This document shows, piece after piece, positions 13,956 to 26,653 of a stretch of 64,000 nt of DNA. This stretch comes from Parapedobacter sp. SGR-10 (GTDB lineage Bacteria > Bacteroidota > Bacteroidia > Sphingobacteriales > Sphingobacteriaceae), in assembly GCF_011030405.1 (NCBI RefSeq), contig NZ_JAAJTJ010000001.1, forward strand, positions 124,001 through 188,000, read 5' to 3'. The notes below the pieces were generated by a model. It did no database searches, was not told where the DNA came from, and worked only from the letters and a program-made list of their open reading frames with translations. A program made the position numbers and the translations under genes. Every line of letters starts with the position of its first letter. Position 1 is the stretch's first letter.

Positions 13956-16208
13956 TTATTTTCTGGTCAATGTTGTAAAAACATTTTCCTTTTCCACCTT
14001 CACGATCTTCTCTTTGGTCTCTACCTTGTCTTTCTTCTTGGCATTATCCAAAGTATGTCCACCCAAAATCGGAGCAATGACCAATCCCACCAGACAAGTC
14101 AATTTGATCAGGATATTCATTGATGGGCCAGAGGTATCCTTGAAAGGATCTCCTACCGTATCACCTGTCACGGCGGCTTTGTGGGCTTCCGAACCTTTGT
14201 AGGTCATCTCGCCATTGATCTCGACTCCTGCCTCAAAGGATTTCTTGGCATTGTCCCAGGCACCACCGGCATTGTTTTGGAAGATTGCCCATAGCACACC
14301 CGATACGGCTACACCTGCCATATAAGCACCCAAAGCCTCCGGGCCCATCACAAAACCGACGATAATAGGTGTAATGATCGTCATAGCGCCCGGCAACATC
14401 ATTTCGCGCAGAGCCGCCTTGGTCGATATATCCACACACTTGCCATACTCAGGCTTGCCTGTACCCTCGAGGATACCGGGGATTTCTCTAAACTGGCGAC
14501 GCACCTCGTTGACCATATCCATCGCGGCCCTGCCCACGGACTGCATAGCCAGGGCTGAAAAAACCACCGGGATCATACCGCCGATAAACAAGGCGGCCAA
14601 TACATCGGCCTTGAAAATATTGATACCATCGATACCTGTAAAGGTCACATAAGCCGCAAACAAAGCTAAGGCTGTCAATGCCGCAGAAGCAATTGCAAAT
14701 CCCTTGCCCACCGCAGCGGTAGTGTTACCGACCGAATCGAGAATATCCGTTCTTTGGCGCACTTCTTTCGGTAGCTCACTCATCTCGGCAATACCTCCGG
14801 CATTGTCCGCAATAGGCCCGAATGCATCAATAGCCAACTGCATGGCCGTAGTCGCCATCATGGCTGAAGCCGCAATAGCCACACCGTAGAACCCAGCCAG
14901 CGAGTACGAACCCCAGATCGCAAAAGCAAACAACAATACCGATGAGAACGTAGAGATCATCCCTGTCGCCAAACCGGCAATGATATTGGTCGCCGCTCCC
15001 GTAGAAGAGTTTTTCACGATATTCAACACAGGTTTTTTACCCAATCCAGTATAGTACTCGGTAAACGATGAGATCAAACCACCTACGGCCAATCCCACAA
15101 TCGTCGAATAGAAAATATTCATACGTGAAACCTCTTTCACTCCTTCACCGAAAAACTTCATCTGAATAACTTCGGGAAGCATGTACTGGATCAGGAAGAA
15201 ACACGCGATGACGGTCAAGATGATCGATGTCCAGTTGCCCAGATTCAACGCCTTTTGTACCTGCGCCTCTTTGGCATCATTGCTGGATACCTTGACAAAG
15301 AATGTCCCTATGATCGACGCCAATATTCCTACCCCGGCAATCACGATGGGCAGAAGTATAGGCCCCATACCGTGGAAAGCATCGGTATACACCGTCCCTG
15401 TAGCCTCGGACATATCCTTGATAATATAATTGCCCAATACCATGGAAGCCAATACCGTAGCTACATAGGAACCAAACAGATCGGCACCCATTCCGGCTAC
15501 ATCACCCACATTGTCACCCACATTGTCGGCAATGGTCGCGGGATTGCGGGGATCATCCTCGGGAATACCTGCTTCGACCTTACCGACCAGATCTGCTCCC
15601 ACATCGGCAGCCTTGGTATAGATACCTCCGCCTACGCGGGCAAATAAAGCAATGGATTCGGCTCCCAACGAGAATCCGGCCAACGCTTCCAGCACAACGG
15701 TCATCTCGTTATAAAAACTTCCTCCCTCGGTCACAAACATCTTAATAAACAAAAGGAAAAATATACTCAACCCCAATACAGCCAATCCGGCAACACCCAA
15801 TCCCATGACGGTACCTCCCGAAAATGAGACCTTCAAGGCCTGTGGCAAGCTCTGGCGGGCGGCCTGTGTCGTACGCACATTGGCACTGGTCGCGATACGC
15901 ATACCGATATTACCAGCCAAAGCCGAAAAGAATGCACCAAACACAAAGGCGACCACAATGATCCAGTGTGTGGTCTCTACCAAGGTAGATACAATAAATA
16001 AAGCAATCGACGCAATGACCACGAAGATTAGAAGGATACGGTATTCGGCCTTCAAAAAAGCCATTGCACCTTCTTTGATACTCTTGGAAATAAACTGCAT
16101 CCTGCTCTCGCCGGAATCCTGTTTCCCGACCCAACTGGCCTTGGAAACCATAAACAAAAGCCCTAATACAGCAAGTACTGCGGGTAAATAAATTAAAAAT
16201 TGTTCCAT
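13956..16208 (-). CDS. hppA: Membrane-bound ion-translocating pyrophosphatase
   Basis: The product has 750 residues with about 15-16 membrane helices. It couples pyrophosphate hydrolysis to H+ or Na+ export. The catalytic signatures are complete: [34 protein letters not shown] and the C-terminal [15 protein letters not shown]. The residue that separates potassium-dependent from independent enzymes is Ala here (NTTAAVGKG rather than TTKA), which predicts the K+-dependent class, the class that includes Na+ pumps. The ion itself cannot be read with certainty. It is divergent from the next gene, with a 105-bp promoter region. Confidence 0.96.
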   Translation of the reverse strand: MEQFLIYLPAVLAVLGLLFMVSKASWVGKQDSGESRMQFISKSIKEGAMAFLKAEYRILLIFVVIASIALFIVSTLVETTHWIIVVAFVFGAFFSALAGNIGMRIATSANVRTTQAARQSLPQALKVSFSGGTVMGLGVAGLAVLGLSIFFLLFIKMFVTEGGSFYNEMTVVLEALAGFSLGAESIALFARVGGGIYTKAADVGADLVGKVEAGIPEDDPRNPATIADNVGDNVGDVAGMGADLFGSYVATVLASMVLGNYIIKDMSEATGTVYTDAFHGMGPILLPIVIAGVGILASIIGTFFVKVSSNDAKEAQVQKALNLGNWTSIILTVIACFFLIQYMLPEVIQMKFFGEGVKEVSRMNIFYSTIVGLAVGGLISSFTEYYTGLGKKPVLNIVKNSSTGAATNIIAGLATGMISTFSSVLLFAFAIWGSYSLAGFYGVAIAASAMMATTAMQLAIDAFGPIADNAGGIAEMSELPKEVRQRTDILDSVGNTTAAVGKGFAIASAALTALALFAAYVTFTGIDGINIFKADVLAALFIGGMIPVVFSALAMQSVGRAAMDMVNEVRRQFREIPGILEGTGKPEYGKCVDISTKAALREMMLPGAMTIITPIIVGFVMGPEALGAYMAGVAVSGVLWAIFQNNAGGAWDNAKKSFEAGVEINGEMTYKGSEAHKAAVTGDTVGDPFKDTSGPSMNILIKLTCLVGLVIAPILGGHTLDNAKKKDKVETKEKIVKVEKENVFTTLTRK

Positions 16209-16237
16209 ACAAAAAACTGTTTAAGTTGGTTATCGAA

Positions 16238-16245
16238 TAAAGGTA
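16238..16245 (-). promoter_or_regulatory. -7 box-like element for hppA
   Basis: On the minus strand TACCTTTA matches TAnnTTTG at seven of eight positions, 30 bp before the hppA ATG. No clear -33 TTG was seen. Confidence 0.35.
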
Positions 16246-16288
16246 AACGTTTTCGGTGAAAAATAAAATCGCTTTCAAAAGAAATCTT

Positions 16289-16296
16289 TATCTTTG
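16289..16296 (+). promoter_or_regulatory. -7 box for the porin-like gene at 16314
   Basis: TATCTTTG is a perfect TAnnTTTG, 17 bp before the ATG, so the leader would be very short. The -33 element is not obvious. Confidence 0.5.
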
Positions 16297-16313
16297 GTCA
16301 AATCTATTATTTT

Positions 16314-17534
16314 ATGAAATACCCTCTATTATTAGCTCTAACCCTTTTTCTAAACTTCCACATAGCCTATGGCCAAAGCAAATATCAAAACGGTTATTTC
16401 ATAGACAACACAAACAAAAAAACGGAATGCCTGATCAAGAATATAGATTGGATACACAATCCGGAGGCTTTTGAATACAAACTAGCGACAGAAGACAAAC
16501 CCAAAAAACTGACAGTCCATGATGTGAAAGAATTTGGCATTTACAATACGGCAAAGTTTATCCGTGCAGAAAACTTACCGTTGGAAATATCCGCTCACAC
16601 TGGTTTTGACCTCTCAGATTCCAGTCAGTTCGATTTCGTTGAAAACACAGTTTTCCTTAAATATGAGGTAGAGGGTCCAGCCTCCCTGTTATCGCACGAA
16701 GACAAGGAAAAGGTCAACTTTTTTTACTCCAAGGGGAACGGTTCACCCAAACCCTTACTCTATAAACCCTTTTATATCAGACCCAAAATTATAGCCAAAA
16801 ACGAACAATACAAAGAGGAACTCACCAAAGAACTTAGCTGCACAACATCTACTTTGAACACATCCAATATGAGGTACAGTCGCAGTAGCCTAACAAACTA
16901 TTTCTTGGCATACAACGCATGTGTATCTGGAAACAATACCGCTACAAAAGTTTATCAAAACCAATCCAAATTCAATATTACACTAAAGGGTGGCGTAGGC
17001 TTTGCCACACAAACTTTTTTGGACATAAAGCATGAGTTTTTTGTTCCACAGGCAGGTATTGAGGTCGAATATATTTTCCCGAGACTCCACAAAAAATTCA
17101 GTGTATTGGTAGATCCAAATTTTTCCATGGCTAATGACGAAAACAAAGCCAGCGACCTTCTTTATGCCACATACAAATACAAGGGACTCAATGTGCCTGT
17201 GGGAGGCCGATATTATTACCACATCAATAGCGCGAGTAGCTTATACACGACTGCGATGTTTGGCATTCGGTTTCTTGCCGGAACAAAGAGAGAACTGCAC
17301 AAAAAAGGCTATACTTCCTCTTCTTTTACGCATACTTATGACGGAAATTACCAATCCTCTTCGTTCATCTTATCTGGAGGCATAGGCTATCGACATGGCA
17401 AGAGGATACGTACCGAAATCAAATACACGTCCGATATTGACCAACAAGGCGGTTCTCCCGACGCCAAAAAGACAATCTCAAATCAGCATCGCCTGCAAAA
17501 AATTGACCTTGCTATCGGCTATACCATCAATTAG
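16314..17534 (+). CDS. Putative outer-membrane beta-barrel protein
   Basis: The product has 406 residues with a clear signal peptide (LLLALTLFLNFHIAYGQ). The N-terminal about 200 residues are soluble, starting with SKYQNGYFIDNTNKKTECLI, a type seen in Bacteroidota proteins of unknown function. The C-terminal about 200 residues alternate polar and aromatic residues like a small barrel (FNITLKGGVGFATQTF, YKGLNVPVGGRYYYH, KIDLAIGYTIN at the end). Location in the outer membrane is inferred. No specific family or function is recognised. It is convergent with recQ, 31 bp away. Confidence 0.75.
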   Translation: MKYPLLLALTLFLNFHIAYGQSKYQNGYFIDNTNKKTECLIKNIDWIHNPEAFEYKLATEDKPKKLTVHDVKEFGIYNTAKFIRAENLPLEISAHTGFDLSDSSQFDFVENTVFLKYEVEGPASLLSHEDKEKVNFFYSKGNGSPKPLLYKPFYIRPKIIAKNEQYKEELTKELSCTTSTLNTSNMRYSRSSLTNYFLAYNACVSGNNTATKVYQNQSKFNITLKGGVGFATQTFLDIKHEFFVPQAGIEVEYIFPRLHKKFSVLVDPNFSMANDENKASDLLYATYKYKGLNVPVGGRYYYHINSASSLYTTAMFGIRFLAGTKRELHKKGYTSSSFTHTYDGNYQSSSFILSGGIGYRHGKRIRTEIKYTSDIDQQGGSPDAKKTISNQHRLQKIDLAIGYTIN

Positions 17535-17564
17535 CCCATGCTGGTTCCGGGTATCCATCGAATC

Positions 17565-19466
17565 CTAAACAGGCTGAATCCACGAATACACCTCCTCATC
17601 CACCTCCACCTTGCCATCGTCTACCAAGCGGCGTAGGATCTGTATACGTATGCTTTCGTCCCCAACAGAGATCGAATCGATCAAATCGTGCAGATGCAGA
17701 GGCTTTTCCGACAAAAGCACCCGTATCTGTTGTTCTATCTTCAGCTCCTGATCGGCTTTATGCTTTCGCACGAGGCAAAGATCACATTCGCCACAGGTCT
17801 CGGCATCCTCTTCTCCAAAATAGGCCAATAAGGCTTGGCTTCGGCAGTCTTTGGTATCGAGATAGTGGTAAATGGCCTTGAGCTGCTCTTCTTTGATATC
17901 CTTCTGCTCTCGGATGAAATCGGTGTCTATATACAGGTTTTTATAATCCACCCTATGCTGCAAAAACTGCAACTGTGGCTGATCCGTACTCTTGTGATAG
18001 GACAGGATCTCCTGCTGCTGCAAACTGTTGAGCATACCGACGATGGTTTCATAGGAAACATGCAATTTCTTGGCAAACTCGTACTCATTGATCGGCACAT
18101 AGAAATCAAATACCCCTCCATAAGTGCGAAGAATAGCCTTGATCAACGGGTCGTATTTGACCGACTGCACCTGAAACTTGTACAGCTCCTGAAAATCCAC
18201 TTCAAACTTCAGACGGGAGGGAATGTACACCGCATCCGACAAGGACAGCCAACCGTCACGCTCCAAAAACTTCAACGCACTGATCGTCTCCAGCACATCA
18301 AGATCGTACTTCTTCGCAAAGGCGACCAGATCAAAGTCAAATGTCAGATCCTTGCCAGCGCCATAAGCTATCTGATAATAATTGTGCAGATGATGGTAGA
18401 CCTGCTGGATAAAGAGCACGGGCGGAAAACTGGACTGCAACGAATCCCAGAGCCTGTCCCTATCTTCCTGCTGATACAGCAATACAGGAAAAGCCTTCTT
18501 GCCATCCCGTCCGGCACGTCCGGCTTCCTGGTAATAGGCCTCCAACGAATCGGGGATGTCCAGGTGGATCACAAAACGTACATCAGCCTTGTCTATCCCC
18601 ATGCCGAACGCATTCGTGGCCACAATGACCCTGATCTTGTTGTTTGTCCAGGCATCTTGCTTTTGCTCCCGATCCTTGATAGAAAGTCCCGCATGGTAAT
18701 AATCGGATGGTATACCGTGATTGAGCAGATAGCGGGCTACCTCCTGTGTCTCCCGTCTGTTGCGCACGTAGACCACACCTGTGCCGCCCATTTTATGGAC
18801 GATACGCAACATCCTGCCCATTTTGTTTTCCTCATCCAGGGCCATATAACCCAGATTGGGGCGGGCGAAGCTCATTTTCAATACATTCGGAGCCTTAAAG
18901 TGAAGCTGCTGCTGTATATCGTCCACGACGCGAAGGGTTGCCGTAGCCGTCAGGGCCAATATAGGAATCGTAGGATGCAACTCCCGCAATTGGTGCAATT
19001 GCAGATAAGATGGTCGAAAATCATACCCCCACTGTGAGATACAATGGGCTTCGTCTATAGCAAACAGATTGACCTTCATGTAGCGTATACGCTCCTTGAC
19101 CAGATCAGAGTGCAGGCGTTCGGGAGCCAGATAGAGAAATTTGATCTTACCATAAACACAATTGTCCAGGGCAATGTCGACCTCCCTATAGCTCATGCCC
19201 GAATAGATGGCGAGCGCTTCGATACCATTGGCACGGAGGTGTTCGACCTGATCCTTCATCAAGGCGATCAACGGACTGATCACAATGCATATCCCCTCCT
19301 GCACCAATGCAGGCACTTGAAAACAAACGGACTTGCCCCCACCCGTAGGCATCAGCGCAAGGGTATCCTTCCCCCGCAAGACAGAATGGATAATATCCTC
19401 CTGCAACGGGCGGAAAGTATCGTACCCCCAATATTGTTTTAATACGGCATGTATGTCCTGTTCCAT
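17565..19466 (-). CDS. recQ: ATP-dependent DNA helicase RecQ
   Basis: The product has 633 residues. Motif I is LMPTGGGKSVCFQVPA, motif II is DEAHCISQWGYDFRPSY, and motif VI contains QEAGRAGRDG, all diagnostic of RecQ. A zinc-binding region near the C-terminus keeps the Cys cluster (CGECDLC). An HRDC domain is not evident, as in the shorter RecQ of many Bacteroidota. RecQ unwinds DNA 3' to 5' in recombination repair. The gene begins 3 bp after the comEC stop, so it is probably co-transcribed with the competence genes upstream. Confidence 0.95.
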   Translation of the reverse strand: MEQDIHAVLKQYWGYDTFRPLQEDIIHSVLRGKDTLALMPTGGGKSVCFQVPALVQEGICIVISPLIALMKDQVEHLRANGIEALAIYSGMSYREVDIALDNCVYGKIKFLYLAPERLHSDLVKERIRYMKVNLFAIDEAHCISQWGYDFRPSYLQLHQLRELHPTIPILALTATATLRVVDDIQQQLHFKAPNVLKMSFARPNLGYMALDEENKMGRMLRIVHKMGGTGVVYVRNRRETQEVARYLLNHGIPSDYYHAGLSIKDREQKQDAWTNNKIRVIVATNAFGMGIDKADVRFVIHLDIPDSLEAYYQEAGRAGRDGKKAFPVLLYQQEDRDRLWDSLQSSFPPVLFIQQVYHHLHNYYQIAYGAGKDLTFDFDLVAFAKKYDLDVLETISALKFLERDGWLSLSDAVYIPSRLKFEVDFQELYKFQVQSVKYDPLIKAILRTYGGVFDFYVPINEYEFAKKLHVSYETIVGMLNSLQQQEILSYHKSTDQPQLQFLQHRVDYKNLYIDTDFIREQKDIKEEQLKAIYHYLDTKDCRSQALLAYFGEEDAETCGECDLCLVRKHKADQELKIEQQIRVLLSEKPLHLHDLIDSISVGDESIRIQILRRLVDDGKVEVDEEVYSWIQPV

Positions 19467-19468
19467 AG

Positions 19469-21580
19469 CTAATCCCTATCCCAAACATACGCAAAATTAT
19501 CTTTCAGCCCATACACACGAAAAGTTTTCGCATTGACCTTTTTTTCAAAGTCCGACACATATTTATCACTATTGCTACCATCCAAAATCACCATCCCCCC
19601 TGCCTTCAGATTTTTCCGTATACTATCCAATGTGGCTCGGTTATTCTTGCGCCACACCACTATATCCACCGAGTCCGATCCCTCTGCCCGCCATCTATCC
19701 TCGACCAATGCCACGCGATACTCGCCTATGTGGATGATACTATTCTGTCTGCCCTCTCCGCCTATACGGACAAACTCGATCTTGTCTACATCGCTGTACC
19801 GCATCAGATCGGGCAACACACTGAATTGCAGATTAGGATGCATGAGGGAATCGTATGAAGAATACAGCAGCACCTTTCCCCGGTCGATATGCGCCAAGGC
19901 AAAAGCCGAACGCATATTATATATTTTCATACCCGAATAACGGCTCTTGTGTACAGACGTATACCCCGTTATCGAAACCATTCCCACGATCATGCACCCC
20001 CCCAATAATACGGCCCGTTTGCTCCTGCTGTTCAATGCAACTACCGTAGCAAGCACAAATACCAATCCCCCTAACAGCAGCGGAACCGGCCAATCAATAC
20101 CTCGTACAGTGGCAAAGGGCAAACGCTCTATCCAACCCAAACCCTCCAACAAAAACACCAACAGAAAGTCCAATACCTTAGCGAAAAAGGCACTAAGCAC
20201 CGCAATCGGACAACAGGCCAGCAACAGCCCTACATACATGATCCCCGTGCTCGGCAAGGCAATAAACAGATTGGCCAGCAAAAAATAGTTCGGAAACTGT
20301 CCGAAATAATACAGCACAAAAGGTAGGGTAAACAGTTGTGCCGCCACAGATACATAGCAATACTCGACTACCCACGCCAAATATTTATTGTTGGGCAGAT
20401 AGAGCGTACACAGCAAAGGATACAGCAGCAGAATACCCAACATAGCCATATAAGACAGCTGAAAACCCACGTCAAACAATGCCTTCGGGGAAAACAGTAG
20501 GATAAAGAATGCCGAAGCCGCAAGTGTATTGAGAGGGATCTGCTTCCTTCTCACCATAAGGGACAGCAGAAAAAAAGAAATCATGATACCCGCACGCAGA
20601 ATCGGCGGAGCCATACCTGTCAGAATCACATAAGACCATACCGATAGCAAGATCACCGTACAGCGCAACACCTTGCCATAGCGAAACCTGTCCATCCACC
20701 CCAACAACAGGGTCAAAAAACCAAACACCAAACCCACATGCAAGCCCGACACACTCAGCACATGGATCGTCCCTGTATTGGTAAACGCACGCAACGTCGC
20801 AGCATCGATCTGCGAGCGGTAACCAAAAATCAGCGCTATGGCCACTTGAAAGGCACGCTTGTCCTGTTGGTAAGTTTCAAATTTCTCAATCAGCCGCTGG
20901 CGGAACTGCAAAGACCAAGACACCAGGAAATTGCCTTCTCCTGTGGAAACCAACTTATACTGATCGGATGACAAGTAGCATTGATACCCGATATCCTTAT
21001 TGGCCAGATAAGTGCGATAATCAAATTCATAAGGATTGTAAGGTGGCGGCACAGCTTTGATCGTATTTTTAATGGCAATGACATCGCCATATTGTAAAGG
21101 ATTCTGCACACTGTCCTTTTCCTCTCTAGCGAGCGTAACCATAATAGTGCCAGTGACACGAAAGGAAGAATCCGCAGTTTGGGCTGACTTGATCCGTAAC
21201 GGAAACCGAATACTTTTCTCCCGAAAGACAGGTTCATCGATGATCTGTCCGGTGTACTGCCCCGCCTCCATGGACAAAAAGTAGTTTTGTTGATAGACAG
21301 GATTTGTCTTGATGACCGACCAATACCCCAGCAATCCCCAAAAAAGGAAGATAGATAGGGCTTGTAGGATCTTCCATACCTTGCGTCCGCGGCTATAAAA
21401 ATTCAACCCTATACTGATCAACACAAGGAAAAACAGCATCGTCCATACCCACGCTCCTCCGAGGAATTCCACCGCAAGATATTGTGCCAACAGAATCCCC
21501 GACACATAGGGCAACAACACCTTGGCAACCGGAACTTTACCAAGCGAAAGTCTCAATATATTTTGTGCTACCACTGCCAT
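19469..21580 (-). CDS. comEC: ComEC/Rec2 DNA-uptake channel protein
   Basis: The product has 703 residues. N-terminal membrane helices and a DUF4131-like region lead into the Competence domain, with the conserved HVLSVSGLHVGLVFGFL and GMAPPILRAGIMISFFLLS. ComEC moves single-stranded DNA across the inner membrane during transformation. The C-terminal metallo-beta-lactamase domain of Gram-positive ComEC is absent; about 150 soluble residues end the protein instead, as usual in Bacteroidota. It overlaps the upstream barrel gene by 13 bp and is followed at once by recQ. Confidence 0.92.
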   Translation of the reverse strand: MAVVAQNILRLSLGKVPVAKVLLPYVSGILLAQYLAVEFLGGAWVWTMLFFLVLISIGLNFYSRGRKVWKILQALSIFLFWGLLGYWSVIKTNPVYQQNYFLSMEAGQYTGQIIDEPVFREKSIRFPLRIKSAQTADSSFRVTGTIMVTLAREEKDSVQNPLQYGDVIAIKNTIKAVPPPYNPYEFDYRTYLANKDIGYQCYLSSDQYKLVSTGEGNFLVSWSLQFRQRLIEKFETYQQDKRAFQVAIALIFGYRSQIDAATLRAFTNTGTIHVLSVSGLHVGLVFGFLTLLLGWMDRFRYGKVLRCTVILLSVWSYVILTGMAPPILRAGIMISFFLLSLMVRRKQIPLNTLAASAFFILLFSPKALFDVGFQLSYMAMLGILLLYPLLCTLYLPNNKYLAWVVEYCYVSVAAQLFTLPFVLYYFGQFPNYFLLANLFIALPSTGIMYVGLLLACCPIAVLSAFFAKVLDFLLVFLLEGLGWIERLPFATVRGIDWPVPLLLGGLVFVLATVVALNSRSKRAVLLGGCMIVGMVSITGYTSVHKSRYSGMKIYNMRSAFALAHIDRGKVLLYSSYDSLMHPNLQFSVLPDLMRYSDVDKIEFVRIGGEGRQNSIIHIGEYRVALVEDRWRAEGSDSVDIVVWRKNNRATLDSIRKNLKAGGMVILDGSNSDKYVSDFEKKVNAKTFRVYGLKDNFAYVWDRD

Positions 21581-23625
21581 CTCAACTGTATTGTGATATC
21601 CGAACGTTTGTCTCCGTCTATCCTGTCCAACCCCGAGCCGATCTCCTCCTTATCGGCATATTTCGTGATGGCATAGCGGGCCCATAGATCCATTTTCCGC
21701 AGTAACCGCCAGCGTACATTCCAATAGGCACGTATACCTTTATCATAGTACATCGGAAATCCCGAAGCATAGAGGACATTACTCTCATAGGCATATATCC
21801 TCGCATTGTACCCTTGCGTATCAAAAAATGCCATCCTCACATTACTCTGCACCTTGCCCCGCAAGCCCCGCCAGGCCACATCCTGGTAAATCAGCCATCC
21901 ACGTGCGTTCTCCTCCTGTTCTTTGTCATACCGACTTCCTTCCAACCGACTCCGCGTAGACCATGTATCGCTCCATTTGTACTGAAACTCTAACCGCAAC
22001 TGGTTGCGTACTACATCGGCCAGAAGATTCTCATGCCGTGTATCGGGCAATAGGTTTTCCTGCCGTAACCTCTGCCTATACCGCACCTTGATCGCTCCCT
22101 TCTTATACCAAGAGTAAGTAAATTGGGTCAAAAAATCCGTACCCTGGCTCGGGGCATCCACACGGTACCGTAACCAGGGGAAGTGAAAGACATCCATATA
22201 GGCGACCCACTCTATCTTGCGGCTAGGATGGTAGACAAGTCCTGAATACACGCCTTTTTCATTCCCGACCTGCGAACCTTCGCCCAATGAACGGGCGTAA
22301 AACTGCCGATAGTCCCGCGCATAATTCCGGTAATGAACGACCGCGGACAACTTGGGGTGCAGACTCGCCAGAATACCGCTATTGACGGCCGATCCACCGC
22401 CAAAGCTCTTGGCTGCTTCACCAAACAGATAGAGGTTGCGGTAGGTATAATTGTAATGCAATCCCAGTTGCTGTAGAGATTTTCCCTCGAAATCAAACTG
22501 CTGGTAGAGGTTTGTTCCGCGTTCTACCGTTCCGGTAAAGGAGGTAGACAGGTAGGTCAATCCCACCTTGAGCCGTTGATAGCTGTAGGCAATATTCGTC
22601 CCATAGTTAAGCTGTCCTATGGCTTTTCGGTAAGACTGCTCTGTAGGGGTGCGGTGCAGACCAGAGTAGTTGATAGTCGTGATCGTAGCCCCTCCCTCTT
22701 CGGAAGGTTCTACCTTACCGGACAACCTGTTGTACGACACAAAAGGTGTGACCTCAAACTGTCCCAAAGCGAATGTACCCGATATGCCGCGATGAAAATT
22801 GCTTTCGTTCATCGAGGAATAGGGCACCAATCCCCGACCTTGCCGCGCCGCACTGCTGATCCAGGCACTTTTACCAAAACTGAGTCCATTCCACAGGATC
22901 AAGCCTTGCCCAAACTGTAAGGCATAGTCTCCTACGACAATCTGTTTGACATGGCGGTTTATCTCCTGGACGGCCAAGTGTCCCGAATAGAAATCAAAAC
23001 CCAAACGTTGTTTTTCCTGAAAAAAAGGCTCCCCGGCATCCTTTTCCATATTCAACGCCAGACGAATTTTGTTGTCATAATTCAGCCTGTAGCGGACGGA
23101 ATAGCGATTGGGATCACCCAAATACCGGGAACGGTTCTCATCCTCGATCATATAGCCTTGCTGCTTTTCTATCATTCTCCCATAGCGCAACAATATCATC
23201 TGATCGGCTTCTTTCCACACATCTTTGGTTTTTAGGTTCTTCCACAGGACAGGTGGTTTGACATCCACAAACAACCGCAACAACTGGATTGTCTGAAAAT
23301 CCAGGTCACGGATACCTTGCAGTTCGAGGATAGACAAAAATTCGCCTGCTATCATCCGGTGGTACAACAGGCTTTCGATCTGCTTGGGTGAAAGGAAAAC
23401 CAAGTCGGCCAATTGTTTTTCATCTGCCGTATTGAGGTTCAAGGGCTTCTTTTGATAATCCAGCAGGCGGTCTATCACTTCGCTCATATCCACGTCTTCG
23501 GAGAGCTCTTCGGGCAAGGCTTCCATCAACAATTCTTCCAGATCCACGGCTTCCTGTTGTGAAAAACAAGGTAGTGTCACACACAACAGCGAGAGGGCGA
23601 TATAGATTCCACACCTAAAAACCAT
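21568..23625 (-). CDS. Helix-hairpin-helix domain fused to an outer-membrane beta-barrel
   Basis: The product has 685 residues with a signal peptide (IALSLLCVTLPCFSQQ). An acidic stretch (about 25-45) leads to tandem helix-hairpin-helix motifs at about 55-115 (LNLNTADEKQLADLVFLSPK, LELQGIRDLDFQTIQLL), the ComEA type that binds DNA without sequence specificity. Residues from about 145 to the end look like a large beta-barrel (repeated Y/R/G-rich strands, final ITIQLRWQW). Overlaps of 13 bp with comEC and 11 bp with the PorV-like gene place it in a tight operon. A role in DNA binding at or near the outer membrane is inferred. Confidence 0.82.
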   Translation of the reverse strand: MVFRCGIYIALSLLCVTLPCFSQQEAVDLEELLMEALPEELSEDVDMSEVIDRLLDYQKKPLNLNTADEKQLADLVFLSPKQIESLLYHRMIAGEFLSILELQGIRDLDFQTIQLLRLFVDVKPPVLWKNLKTKDVWKEADQMILLRYGRMIEKQQGYMIEDENRSRYLGDPNRYSVRYRLNYDNKIRLALNMEKDAGEPFFQEKQRLGFDFYSGHLAVQEINRHVKQIVVGDYALQFGQGLILWNGLSFGKSAWISSAARQGRGLVPYSSMNESNFHRGISGTFALGQFEVTPFVSYNRLSGKVEPSEEGGATITTINYSGLHRTPTEQSYRKAIGQLNYGTNIAYSYQRLKVGLTYLSTSFTGTVERGTNLYQQFDFEGKSLQQLGLHYNYTYRNLYLFGEAAKSFGGGSAVNSGILASLHPKLSAVVHYRNYARDYRQFYARSLGEGSQVGNEKGVYSGLVYHPSRKIEWVAYMDVFHFPWLRYRVDAPSQGTDFLTQFTYSWYKKGAIKVRYRQRLRQENLLPDTRHENLLADVVRNQLRLEFQYKWSDTWSTRSRLEGSRYDKEQEENARGWLIYQDVAWRGLRGKVQSNVRMAFFDTQGYNARIYAYESNVLYASGFPMYYDKGIRAYWNVRWRLLRKMDLWARYAITKYADKEEIGSGLDRIDGDKRSDITIQLRWQW

Positions 23626-24415
23626 AAGCCAATGCCAATTGCGGAGAAGTGCCTAACCGTGGATGAAAGGAAGAAGCCATATCCGCTCGAATATTCTTCC
23701 AAACTATGCCTGCCCCGGCAAAATATTGTAAGGGATGTGATGCAGCTCCGCCTCGTAGGAATATCCTTGAATCAATCCCATACTCTATACCTCCCCGATA
23801 ATCAAACTTCGTATGAGGATCGTAATATACGTCTGAAGCGATACGCAGCCCCTCCACAAGTGTATAACAAAATCCCATTCCGTATTCGGTCGGCACATAT
23901 TGTAAGACATCATCTCGATAAGAAGCCCTGCTGACATTTCGTGCCAATGCACCTAGTATCAATCTTTCATCTATAGCATACTGAAAGCCCAAATCAAGAG
24001 AAACCGTATGGTCACTGTCATAATTTTTGACGTAATAGCGATGATAATTGACAGATATTCCTGCTGAAAATGACTGTCCAAAACATCGGGCATACGCTCC
24101 TCTCAGTGTCAGCAAACTGGAAACACCTTGCAACCCATGATTATTGGCACCGAGAGCGAGGGTATGGGTTTCCGAAAGGGGCATCGCAAAATAAACAGCT
24201 TGTGTACGGATTTCGGAAGATAGAAAATGATATTGATAGGCTGCCGCTACCTGCACTTCGTCCAACGAAGCAATGCCAGTCGGATTGTTCGAGATACTAT
24301 AGACTGCGGTTTGTCCTAATCCCGTATTGCCCATACCCAAAAACGGAGCTGCATTGAAAGTCTGAGCGTGAAGGTTCAGGGCAAACAGAAGTGAAGGAAT
24401 CAGTCTGCAAACCAT
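23615..24415 (-). CDS. PorV/PorQ-like outer-membrane barrel protein
   Basis: The product has 266 residues. A short signal peptide ends in LNLHAQTF. It is followed by the PorV/UPF0164-type opening (AAPFLGMGNTGLGQTAVYS, SNNPTGIASLDEVQVAAAY), in which each protein begins with a conserved Gly/Asn-Pro turn. The rest alternates beta strands and ends in LALAYGF. PorV and PorQ assist type IX secretion, but this member is the first gene of the comEC-recQ operon and may serve DNA uptake instead. That inference is from position only. Confidence 0.75.
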   Translation of the reverse strand: MVCRLIPSLLFALNLHAQTFNAAPFLGMGNTGLGQTAVYSISNNPTGIASLDEVQVAAAYQYHFLSSEIRTQAVYFAMPLSETHTLALGANNHGLQGVSSLLTLRGAYARCFGQSFSAGISVNYHRYYVKNYDSDHTVSLDLGFQYAIDERLILGALARNVSRASYRDDVLQYVPTEYGMGFCYTLVEGLRIASDVYYDPHTKFDYRGGIEYGIDSRIFLRGGAASHPLQYFAGAGIVWKNIRADMASSFHPRLGTSPQLALAYGF

Positions 24416-24553
24416 AACCTAGTACAATTGATCTCCCTAAATGTAGGAAAAATTAATTAAACAAAGGAAATTAAATTAAACTTTAATAAGAATTACAGCC
24501 TAAAGTTTTCTATATAAGCAAATTTTGTTTAACTATAATGGTGAAGATTTTGC

Positions 24554-24595
24554 ATAAAAAAGACTTCCGAAGTTTTTAGAAACTTTGGAAGTCTT
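24554..24595 (-). terminator. Intrinsic terminator downstream of gyrB
   Basis: 16-bp arms AAGACTTCCGAAGTTT and AAACTTTGGAAGTCTT (one wobble pair) close on TTAG. On the minus strand they are followed by TTTTTTAT. It sits 67 bp past the gyrB stop, beyond a dispersed repeat. Confidence 0.85.
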
Positions 24596-24613
24596 ACATT
24601 AACACTTACACTG

Positions 24614-24633
24614 GCACACGAAAGGATTCGTGC
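24614..24633. repeat. Dispersed GCACACGAA palindrome, copy 1
   Basis: GCACACGAAAGGATTCGTGC is a 20-bp imperfect palindrome, repeated twice more at 31302-31350. It lies between the gyrB stop and its terminator. Confidence 0.7.
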
Positions 24634-24662
24634 ACTGGCAGGGCCTATTTAGATAAAGCGAG

Positions 24663-26630
<1,968 letters not shown>

Positions 26631-26653
26631 TTAAAAATCAGATTTTTACCTTT

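Noticed and set aside
17835..19037. 400-codon plus-strand frame antisense to recQ
   Set aside because: It mirrors RecQ coding sequence and has no domain of its own.
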